From the NCBI GenBank assembly GCA_038224615.1, contig JBBRFH010000014.1, positions 1 to 21,977 on the forward strand: a stretch of 21,977 bases of DNA, given 5' to 3'. The position numbers were made by a program, and so were the translations under genes. Positions within the stretch are counted from its first letter, which is position 1; each line of letters starts with the position of its first letter. The notes under the pieces were generated by a model. It was not told where the DNA came from, ran no database searches, and was given only the letters and a program-made list of their open reading frames with translations. Of the stretch, positions 1-6,029 are shown piece after piece. This DNA comes from JBBRFH01 sp038224615 (GTDB lineage Bacteria; Planctomycetota; Phycisphaerae; Tepidisphaerales; Tepidisphaeraceae).

Positions 1-2457
1 GTGGTTGAGTTGCTGCTCGTCGGAGACGATCTCCATCGCCCGCCCGCCGAGCACGAAGCTGGGGCGGACAAGGACGGGATAGCCGATCTGTGCCGCGATC
101 TTGCGGGCATCTTCGACCGACCGCGCGATGCCGTTCTCGGGTTGTCTCTGTCCAAGTTGCTTCAACAGATCGCGAAACTGCTCGCGATCGCCGGCGGCGT
201 CGATGCTGTCGACGCTGGTGCCGATGATGGGCACGCCGGCTTCCTGGAGGCCGCGGGCGAGGTTCAGCGGGGTTTGGCCGCCGAACTGGACGATGACGCC
301 TTTCACAAGACCCTCACCCCTGCCCTCTCCCGGAGTACCGGGAGAGGGAGAACGGCGAGCGAAAGGCCCGCCGTTCAGGCGTTCGCAGATGTTGAGGATG
401 TCTTCGTGGGTGAGGGGTTCGAAGAAGAGCAGGTCGCTGGTGTCGTAGTCGGTGCTGACGGTTTCGGGGTTCGAGTTGATCATGACCGACTCGATGCCCA
501 GCTCGCGCATCGCGAACGCCGCCTGGACGCAGCAGTAGTCGAACTCGATGCCCTGCCCGATGCGGTTGGGCCCGCCGCCGATGATGATAATCTTGGGGCG
601 GTCGGTGAGGCGGATTTCGTCTTCGTGAACGGGCTTGCCGTTGACGGTGAACGGCGTCTCGTACGTCGAGTAGTAGTACGGCGTCGAGGCTTCGAACTCG
701 GCGGCGCAGGTATCGACGAGTTTGTAGACGGGTGAAATTCCCTGCTCGAGGCGCATGTCGCGCGCATCCGCCGGGGACATTCTTAGCGCTGCGCCAATCT
801 GGACGTCGCTGTAACCCAGTTGCTTCGCCTTCGGAAGCAAGGAGGCCAGTCGAGCGAACTCGATCACCCCGAGGTTCGCCTTCTGCGTTTCGACGTAGGT
901 ATGGAAACCGACAAGCTCGTCCTCAAACTCCACCAACTCCTTCATCTGCCCCAAAAACCAAGGATCGTAATTCGTCAGCTCATGCACCTGCTCGATCGTC
1001 CAGCCCATCTTCAGGGCGTAGCGGATGTAGAACAGCCGGCCCTGGCTCGGCACGGCGAGCTTGCGGCGGAGGGTGTCCTCGGGGATGGGCCAATTCGTAG
1101 TGTGGGCATCCTGCCCACGCTCTTCATTGGCTGTGGGCTGGAAGCCCACAGTACGGGAATTCAGCCACTTGTCGTTCTTGTCGAGGCCAAAGCCGTAACG
1201 CTTCACTTCCATCGAGCGGATGCCTTTTTGGAGGGCTTCCTTGAACGTGCGGCCGATCGCCATCGCTTCGCCGACGCTCTTCATCTGGGTCGTCAGCGTT
1301 TCATCCGCATCGGGGAATTTTTCGAACGTCCAGCGCGGGATTTTGATGACGCAGTAGTCGATGCTCGGCTCAAAGCAGGCGCTGGTGTACAGCTCCCACT
1401 TGCCGTCCTTGCCCCGCTTGCTGGTGATCGGGTTGGGCAGTTCGTCGAGCGTGTACCCGATCGCGAGTTTGGCGGCGATCTTCGCGATGGGATAACCCGT
1501 CGCTTTCGACGCCAGCGCCGACGAGCGACTCACGCGCGGGTTCATCTCGATGACGACCATCTCGCCATCGGCGGGGTTGATGCCGAACTGAATGTTCGAT
1601 CCGCCCGTCTCGACGCCCACCGCTCGGATGACCGCGAAGCTGGCATCGCGCATCTTCTGGTATTCTTTGTCCGTCAGCGTCTGGATCGGCGCGACGGTGA
1701 TGGAGTCGCCGGTGTGGACGCCCATGGCGTCGATGTTTTCGATGGAGCAGACGACGATGCAGTTGTCGTTCTTATCGCGAACGACCTCCATCTCGTATTC
1801 CTTCCAGCCGATGACGCTCTGCTCGATCAGCACTTCGTTGATTGGTGACGCGTCGATGCCGCGGGCGACGATCTCTTCAAACTCGTCCTTGTTGTACGCG
1901 ATCCCCCCACCCGTGCCGCCGAGGGTGAACGCCGGGCGGATGATCGCAGGCAGGCCGACGGTTTTGAGCACTTCGCGGGCGTCTTCCATGTTGTGGACGA
2001 CGCCGCTGATCGGCACTTTCAAGCCGATCTCGTGCATCAGTTCTTTGAAGCGCTGCCGGTCTTCGCCGCGCCAGATGGCCTCTCGGTTGGCGCCGATCAT
2101 CTGCACGCCGTACTTTTGCAGGATGCCCTGGTCGAAGCACGCCATGCCCGTATTGAGGCCCGTCTGCCCGCCGAGGGTGGGCAGCAGCGCGTCGATCGGA
2201 GTGCCGTTGGCTTTTTCTCGTTCCAGAATTTTTTCCACGGCCTCGGGCGTAATCGGCTCGATGTACGTCGCGTCGGCGAATTCCGGGTCGGTCATGATCG
2301 TCGCAGGGTTGCTGTTGATCAGGACAATCCGGTACCCCTCCTCGCGCAGCGCCCGGCACGCCTGGACGCCCGAATAATCGAACTCGCACCCCTGACCGAT
2401 TACGATAGGTCCGGAGCCGATAATGAGGATGCTGTGGATGTCGGTTCTGCGCGGCAT
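1..2457 (-). CDS. carB: Carbamoyl-phosphate synthase large subunit, C-terminal part beyond window
   Basis: CarB uses glutamine-derived ammonia, bicarbonate and two ATP to make carbamoyl phosphate for arginine and pyrimidine synthesis. The visible 819 codons start at an ATG giving MPRRTDIHSILIIGSGPIVI, the normal CarB start, and run off the left edge. GSGPIVIGQG lies at residues 14-23. The first ATP-grasp half includes the GGTGGGIAYN and EVLIEQSVIGWK regions. The second half begins with GGGPNRIGQGIEFDY near residue 627, then MINSNPETVSTDYDTSDLL and GVIVQFGGQTPLN, ending at VLGGRAMEIVSDEQQ. I read the frame codon by codon over long stretches and saw no stop or frameshift. Two in-frame low-complexity insertions are present, at about residues 435-454 and 696-717, each encoded by a palindromic repeat. 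The second half therefore starts later than in E. coli CarB. No carA is adjacent. Several long open frames on the opposite strand here are shadows. Confidence 0.97.
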   Translation of the reverse strand, partial: MPRRTDIHSILIIGSGPIVIGQGCEFDYSGVQACRALREEGYRIVLINSNPATIMTDPEFADATYIEPITPEAVEKILEREKANGTPIDALLPTLGGQTGLNTGMACFDQGILQKYGVQMIGANREAIWRGEDRQRFKELMHEIGLKVPISGVVHNMEDAREVLKTVGLPAIIRPAFTLGGTGGGIAYNKDEFEEIVARGIDASPINEVLIEQSVIGWKEYEMEVVRDKNDNCIVVCSIENIDAMGVHTGDSITVAPIQTLTDKEYQKMRDASFAVIRAVGVETGGSNIQFGINPADGEMVVIEMNPRVSRSSALASKATGYPIAKIAAKLAIGYTLDELPNPITSKRGKDGKWELYTSACFEPSIDYCVIKIPRWTFEKFPDADETLTTQMKSVGEAMAIGRTFKEALQKGIRSMEVKRYGFGLDKNDKWLNSRTVGFQPTANEERGQDAHTTNWPIPEDTLRRKLAVPSQGRLFYIRYALKMGWTIEQVHELTNYDPWFLGQMKELVEFEDELVGFHTYVETQKANLGVIEFARLASLLPKAKQLGYSDVQIGAALRMSPADARDMRLEQGISPVYKLVDTCAAEFEASTPYYYSTYETPFTVNGKPVHEDEIRLTDRPKIIIIGGGPNRIGQGIEFDYCCVQAAFAMRELGIESVMINSNPETVSTDYDTSDLLFFEPLTHEDILNICERLNGGPFARRSPSPGTPGEGRGEGLVKGVIVQFGGQTPLNLARGLQEAGVPIIGTSVDSIDAAGDREQFRDLLKQLGQRQPENGIARSVEDARKIAAQIGYPVLVRPSFVLGGRAMEIVSDEQQLNH
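307..375. repeat. Palindromic repeat inserted in frame in carB
   Basis: The core is a perfect 11-bp inverted repeat, CCCTCTCCCGG at 323-333 and CCGGGAGAGGG at 338-348, with a 4-base loop. On the carB strand it is translated as part of a Gly/Pro/Arg/Ser-rich stretch containing SPSPGTPGEGRGEG, at about residues 696-717. It sits between ICERL and VKGVIVQFGGQTPLN, where E. coli CarB has only a short loop. The architecture recalls Rickettsia palindromic elements, which also insert in frame into protein genes. Confidence 0.85.
1097..1154. repeat. Nested inverted repeat translated inside carB
   Basis: The two 22-base arms, 1097-1118 and 1133-1154, are inverted copies matching at 19 of 22 positions around a 14-base loop. 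Each arm is itself a small hairpin: GTGGGCA/TGCCCAC (1102-1118) and TGTGGGCT/AGCCCACA (1132-1150). On the carB strand it encodes about residues 435-454, between GFGLDKNDKWL and WPIPEDTLRRKL, at the junction of the first synthetase half and the oligomerisation domain. The hairpin-within-hairpin design matches the element at 4644-4705. Confidence 0.8.
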
Positions 2458-2479
2458 GGTGGCGAGAGAATGTATGCGA

Positions 2480-2565
2480 GGAATGACCAATGACCAAATT
2501 CCAATGACCAATGAAGAATCAGCAACGCATTCATAGGTCATTGGTCATTTGACGTTGGTCATTCC
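2480..2565. repeat. GGTCATT/AATGACC inverted-repeat element
   Basis: This 86-bp element lies between the divergent carB and sdhB starts. Its ends are a perfect 11-bp inverted repeat, GGAATGACCAA (2480-2490) and TTGGTCATTCC (2555-2565). Inside are further copies of AATGACCAATGA and its complement. It probably contributes to, or displaces, the upstream region of both genes. A solo copy of the same motif occurs at 7321-7340. Confidence 0.75.
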
Positions 2566-2714
2566 GCGCCGGCGATTCGCCGCCGCGGGAAAGTCCTGAG
2601 CCGGTTTTCACGACTTTCGGAGGCGGCGGACAAAACGCCCCGCTTGTTGGACAAGGCAGTCCCATTTAGAATCCCATGACACGCGAAACGACAGCTAAGA
2701 CCCGGATCATCCGT

Positions 2715-3482
2715 ATGAGCACCACCAAAGAAGCAAAGATCGTCATCCGAATCAAACGTCAAGACGGCCCAGGCAAGCCGACTCGATACGAAGAGTTCGC
2801 CGTTCCCAAGCGGCCGAACATGAACATCATCTCGTGCCTGCAGTACATCGCCGCCAACCCGACGACGACCGCCGGCGTGGCGACGACGACGCCCGTGTGG
2901 GATTCCGGCTGCCTTGAAGAAGTCTGCGGCGCCTGCACCATGATCATCAACGGCAAGGTCCGCCAGAGCTGCTCGGCGCTGGTCGACCGCGTCAGCCCGG
3001 ACGGTTCGCCGATCACGCTCGAGCCGATGACCAAGTTCCCCGTCGTGCGCGACCTGTGGGTGGACCGCTCGCGGCTGTTCAATGACCTGAAGCGCGTGAA
3101 GGCGTGGGTGCCGATCGACGGCACGTACGATCTCGGCGCCGGCCCGCCCATCAGCCAGGAACTGCAGGACGAGCGCTACCCGCTCAGCCGCTGCATCTCG
3201 TGTGGCTGCTGCCTCGAGGCATGCCCGCAATACACCCCCAGCAACAACTTCGTCGGCGCCGCCGTCATCAGCCAGGCCCGACTGTTTAACGACCACCCCA
3301 TCGGCGAAGCCCTCAAGACCGAGCGCCTCGACGCCCTCATGGGCAAAGGCGGCGTCCAGGACTGCGGCAAGGCCGGCAACTGCGTCGAAGTCTGCCCCAA
3401 GCAGATCCCGCTGCTTGAATCGATCGCCGCGGTTCAACGGCAGGCGACGGTGTATACGATCAAGAAGTTCTTCTCGCGGTAG
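2715..3482 (+). CDS. sdhB: Succinate dehydrogenase/fumarate reductase iron-sulfur subunit
   Basis: SdhB carries electrons from the flavoprotein subunit to the quinone site of complex II through three Fe-S clusters. The 255-aa product resembles the Bacillus-type SdhB. CLEEVCGACTMIINGKVRQSC (Cys 66, 71, 74, 86) is the plant-ferredoxin-type [2Fe-2S] site. CISCGCCLEACPQ (Cys 160, 163, 166, 170) and the later C217, C223 and C227-Pro supply the [4Fe-4S] and [3Fe-4S] ligands. FPVVRDLWVDRSRLF and VKAWVPIDGTYDLG are family hallmarks. I chose the ATG at 2715 (MSTTKEAK), which aligns with the usual N-terminus. An in-frame ATG at 2676 would add 13 residues, and neither has a strong Shine-Dalgarno sequence. 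No sdhA or sdhC is adjacent, so the gene stands alone here. It is divergent from carB. Confidence 0.95.
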   Translation: MSTTKEAKIVIRIKRQDGPGKPTRYEEFAVPKRPNMNIISCLQYIAANPTTTAGVATTTPVWDSGCLEEVCGACTMIINGKVRQSCSALVDRVSPDGSPITLEPMTKFPVVRDLWVDRSRLFNDLKRVKAWVPIDGTYDLGAGPPISQELQDERYPLSRCISCGCCLEACPQYTPSNNFVGAAVISQARLFNDHPIGEALKTERLDALMGKGGVQDCGKAGNCVEVCPKQIPLLESIAAVQRQATVYTIKKFFSR

Positions 3483-3515
3483 GACTGAAGAACTCGAATC
3501 GATGACCCGACGCAA

Positions 3516-3737
3516 ATGAACGCTTCACCGCAGCAGCATTCCCGAATGCCTGCTCCCGGGCTCGTGCTCGGTTCGATCTGCGTCTTCGAGCACCCCCGCA
3601 ACCACGACGGCGATGGCCTCAACGTTCTTTACGCAGACGAGGACGTCGATCGGATCGTCAAGCCGCAGTCCGATGCGTTCATTCAATCCATCATCACCGG
3701 CCCGAATGCGCCTGCTACTCAGCCTGCGCCACATTGA
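3516..3737 (+). CDS. Doubtful small hypothetical protein
   Basis: This is a 73-codon frame starting 33 bases after the sdhB stop and ending 51 bases before the next gene. Third codon positions are fairly G/C rich, as in neighbouring genes, and the middle has an ordinary acidic/hydrophobic composition (EHPRNHDGDGLNVLYADEDV). I recognise no domain, signal peptide or membrane segment, and there is no clear ribosome binding site. A 79-codon frame on the opposite strand (3525-3764) overlaps it. It may be noncoding spacer. Confidence 0.3.
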   Translation: MNASPQQHSRMPAPGLVLGSICVFEHPRNHDGDGLNVLYADEDVDRIVKPQSDAFIQSIITGPNAPATQPAPH

Positions 3738-3746
3738 TCCGCGTTC

Positions 3747-3762
3747 GCGCAGGTTCCTGCGC
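3747..3762. repeat. Short palindrome upstream of the ymdB-like gene
   Basis: GCGCAGG and CCTGCGC form a 7-bp perfect stem around TT. It lies just upstream of the putative -10 box at 3775. It could be an operator or a terminator of upstream transcription, but no T-run follows. Confidence 0.35.
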
Positions 3763-3774
3763 ACGATCCTTCGC

Positions 3775-3780
3775 TATACT
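3775..3780 (+). promoter_or_regulatory. Possible -10 box, leaderless start of ymdB-like gene
   Basis: TATACT lies eight bases upstream of the ATG at 3789. A start site about seven bases after a -10 box would fall almost on the start codon, giving a leaderless or near-leaderless mRNA. This fits the absence of a Shine-Dalgarno sequence there. No good -35 box is visible. Confidence 0.35.
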
Positions 3781-3788
3781 GCCCTCCA

Positions 3789-4637
3789 ATGAGCGCAACG
3801 AGCATTCGCATCCTCGCTTTAGGCGACATCGTCGGCCGGCCGGGTCGGCAGGTGATTCATGACCGGTTGCCGGGGTTGGTCCGCGAGAAAAACATCGATT
3901 TCGTCATCGCCAACGCCGAGAACATCGCCGGCGGGTCGGGGATCACGGCCAACCTGTTTCACAAGATCCGCTCCTACGGCGTCGACGTCTGTACGCTGGG
4001 CGATCACGCGTTTCGCAAAGCGGAGATCGGCACGACGCTCAACACCTCCGAGCGCATCCTCCGCTGTGCCAACATGCCAGCCAGCAGCCCGGGCAAGACG
4101 TTCACCGTCGTTACCGCCAACAACGGTGTGCAGGTGGCGGTGTTTGCGGTGATGGGACGCATCTTTATGAACTTGCCGTGCGACGACCCGTTCGCGGCGT
4201 CGGACAAGGTGCTGCAGCAGATCGCGCCGGGCGTGAAGGTGAAAGTCGCCGACGTCCATTGCGAAGCGACGAGCGAAAAAGTCGCCATCGGCCATCACCT
4301 CGACGGCCGCGTCGGGCTGATCTTCGGCACGCACACCCACATCCCCACCGCCGACGCCCGCATCCTCGGCGGCGGGTCGGCTTACATCAGCGACGTCGGC
4401 ATGTGCGGGCCTTACGACTCCGTGCTCGGCCGGCGAAAAGACCGCGTGCTGCAATACATGACCACCGCCCAGCCCGCTTCGTTCGATGTCGCCACCGGCG
4501 ACGTCAAAATGTGCGGCGTGCTCGCAGAAATCGACACGTCGACCGGCAATGCGATCAGCGTCGAACGGATCGAAGTCCAGGGCGCCAACGTCGAACAAGC
4601 CTACGACGCCGACGACAAAGGCGGCGAGCGACATTGA
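3789..4637 (+). CDS. ymdB: YmdB/TIGR00282-family metallophosphoesterase
   Basis: Proteins of this family are dinuclear-metal phosphodiesterases. B. subtilis YmdB acts on 2',3'-cyclic nucleotides and affects biofilm and motility decisions. The 282-aa product has the full set of family motifs: LGDIVGRPGR (D13), NAENIAGGSGI (N42, E44), LGDHAFRK (D72-H73), VHCEATSEK and FGTHTHIPTADARIL, followed by the hallmark ISDVGMCGPYDSVLG. Most relatives have GNH where this one has GDH, so an Asn metal ligand is replaced by Asp at residue 72. The protein has no signal peptide and is presumably cytoplasmic. The last 25 or so residues are acidic and unconserved. It ends against the convergent HD-domain gene, with a perfect inverted repeat between them. 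Confidence 0.9.
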   Translation: MSATSIRILALGDIVGRPGRQVIHDRLPGLVREKNIDFVIANAENIAGGSGITANLFHKIRSYGVDVCTLGDHAFRKAEIGTTLNTSERILRCANMPASSPGKTFTVVTANNGVQVAVFAVMGRIFMNLPCDDPFAASDKVLQQIAPGVKVKVADVHCEATSEKVAIGHHLDGRVGLIFGTHTHIPTADARILGGGSAYISDVGMCGPYDSVLGRRKDRVLQYMTTAQPASFDVATGDVKMCGVLAEIDTSTGNAISVERIEVQGANVEQAYDADDKGGERH

Positions 4638-4643
4638 ATGGGC

Positions 4644-4705
4644 CGTAGCACGGGCGTCTCGCCCGTGTTTCGCTTTGAAAGAACGGGCGAGACGCCCGTG
4701 CTACG
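4644..4705. repeat. Perfect 23-bp inverted repeat with nested palindromes, likely bidirectional terminator
   Basis: The arms at 4644-4666 and 4683-4705 are exact inverted copies (23 of 23) around a 16-base loop. Each arm contains its own palindrome, CACGGGCGTCTCGCCCGTG type. It lies between two convergent genes, where it could form a very stable hairpin in both transcripts. No T-run flanks it. Its structure resembles the repeat inside carB at 1097-1154, so it is probably a mobile palindromic family used as a terminator. Confidence 0.85.
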
Positions 4706-4713
4706 ACCATCCA

Positions 4714-5193
4714 TCAGTTCTCCGCGGCCTTCATCAGCCGGCGATAGTCAGTGATTTTGATTTCGCCGATCAGGAACTTGTACGACAAGGCATACCGCAC
4801 GACCCGGCGCGAATCCTTCTCCGCCTTCTTCACTCGGAAGGTGACGTTCGGCAGGCTGGCGTTGTCGAGCAGGTCGGCGATCTTCACCGCCTTTGCAAGC
4901 GGGTCCTTCGAGAGCGCGATGACGTAGTCGGCATAGGTCGACTTGCTCTTGTCGTGCGTCAGCAGTTCGATCGCGCGGACGATGCTCTTGTCGAACTTCG
5001 CTCGCCTCAGTTCTTTCGGCGAGATGCCAGCGCGTTCGACAACGTCGTGCAGGATCGCCGCCGTCTGCGTCGTGCGATCGGCAAAGCGAAGCATCACGCG
5101 CATCGGGTGCAGGATATAGGGCTCGCCAGGCGGGTCTTCCTGCTTGCGATGCGCTTTGACGGCCAACTCGATCGCGCGTTGCAGGTCGGACAT
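4714..5193 (-). CDS. Small HD-domain protein, (p)ppGpp hydrolase (MESH1/SpoT HD)-like
   Basis: The 159-aa product is a single HD domain of the RelA/SpoT hydrolase type, with no synthetase, TGS or ACT domain. Visible motifs are PYILHPMRVM (H29), AAILHDVVERAG (H49-D50) and KIADLLDNAS (K104, D107, D110-N111). In SpoT and MESH1 enzymes the second motif is normally HDxxED. Here Arg54 replaces the Asp, so alarmone hydrolysis is uncertain and another phosphohydrolase substrate is possible. The ATG is preceded by GGAG at a suitable distance. The gene is convergent with the ymdB-like gene and probably starts its own transcript. Confidence 0.8.
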   Translation of the reverse strand: MSDLQRAIELAVKAHRKQEDPPGEPYILHPMRVMLRFADRTTQTAAILHDVVERAGISPKELRRAKFDKSIVRAIELLTHDKSKSTYADYVIALSKDPLAKAVKIADLLDNASLPNVTFRVKKAEKDSRRVVRYALSYKFLIGEIKITDYRRLMKAAEN

Positions 5194-5296
5194 GCTTGCT
5201 CCGTTTCAGGCACCTCGTGCATCATCGAAGCTTATGAACCCCGGATTTCGCCGATGACGCAGATTTCCTGGTTCATGGCTTCTGAACACTCGTCCA

Positions 5297-5725
5297 TTAC
5301 GCCGATTGTTTGTGGGGGAATTTCGGCGGCGAGACATCCAACGCCCGCGCCAGCACTCCGCGCAGAACGTCAGCACCTTCGATAAACCACGCGACCTGCG
5401 AGCAGCCTGCAACATGATGAAGCCAAGCCACCAATGCGTCTTTCCCGGCGAGCGGGGAGTGATTGACCAGCTCAACGAACTCCGCACGTCGCTCGTCCTT
5501 GATGGGTCCGTCCAACTGAGACGCGATGCCGGCAAGGTCATCGAATGGCACTTCGATCAGATGAAGCGCCTCGTCGGCATAGGACGCAGCACCACCCATC
5601 GCCATCTCGTGCAATTGCTTGCGCTCGTCCGCCATCGCTTTGTAGCGATCGACGAGGCGGTCGACGATGAAAGCCGCGACCTCTGATACGACACGATCGG
5701 AAGAGGGTTTAGTGGTTTTCGCCAT
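5297..5725 (-). CDS. Hypothetical protein overlapping the putative toxin gene
   Basis: The 142-aa product begins MAKTTKPSSDRVVSEVAAFI and continues as a mainly helical, mildly acidic protein (YADEALHLIEVPFDDLAGIA; ALVAWLHHVAGCSQVAWFIE). I recognise no family. The ATG at 5725 lies 17 bases inside the 3' end of the preceding gene, so the two are probably translationally coupled. An in-frame TTG at 5734 is an alternative start. There is no signal peptide or membrane segment. Position, size and composition would suit an immunity or antitoxin protein for the upstream gene, but that is inference. A frame on the opposite strand (5306-5686) looks like a shadow. Confidence 0.65.
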   Translation of the reverse strand: MAKTTKPSSDRVVSEVAAFIVDRLVDRYKAMADERKQLHEMAMGGAASYADEALHLIEVPFDDLAGIASQLDGPIKDERRAEFVELVNHSPLAGKDALVAWLHHVAGCSQVAWFIEGADVLRGVLARALDVSPPKFPHKQSA

Positions 5726-5981
5726 AGGACACAATCAAACCGGTATTCGTTTGAACGATTAAAAATCGTCCAAAACGATCCTCGAAACGGGTTGTCTCGT
5801 CCGCGCGATCGGCAGTCTGACGGACCTGATGCCGCGGAAATCGCTCCGCAGCCGCAAGGTACTCCGGCAACGTCAAGTTACCGCCATGCTTATCGTAGTG
5901 GAAGTAAATGTTCTGAGAGCGACTTCGGCGCGTTGCGCGAGCCCATTGTCTGAGGTAGTGCTTTGCATCGGATATTTTCAT
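5709..5981 (-). CDS. Putative small RNase-type toxin (BECR-like motif), unproven
   Basis: The 90-aa product is basic at its N-terminus (HYLRQWARATRRSRS). It then shows YFHYDKHGGNLTLPEYLAAA (H28, K31-H32-G33, Y41) and ends GRFLIVQTNTGLIVSYGENH. The pattern His-x-x-Lys-His-Gly, then a Tyr, a short helix, then a beta hairpin of the form xRFxxVxxxxGxIxxY is typical of the C-terminal ribonuclease toxins of polymorphic and contact-dependent systems (barnase/EndoU/colicin/RelE-like fold). Here it stands alone with no delivery domain or signal peptide. The downstream gene overlaps it by 17 bp. I recognised it by motif shape only, so it may be an unrelated small protein. Confidence 0.6.
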   Translation of the reverse strand: MKISDAKHYLRQWARATRRSRSQNIYFHYDKHGGNLTLPEYLAAAERFPRHQVRQTADRADETTRFEDRFGRFLIVQTNTGLIVSYGENH

Positions 5982-6029
5982 CCGTCACGCTTCAACCCGG
6001 CCGCCAAAACCTCACCGCGTTCCACTCAC

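Noticed and set aside
820..1848. Plus-strand open frame of 342 codons opposite carB
   Set aside because: Antisense shadow. The minus strand gives continuous CarB homology with all motifs, while the plus frame is Asp/Arg/His-rich with no domain.
3525..3764. Minus-strand 79-codon frame between sdhB and the ymdB-like gene
   Set aside because: Arg-rich start, no ribosome binding site, overlaps the putative promoter of the next gene; the plus-strand frame is slightly more credible.
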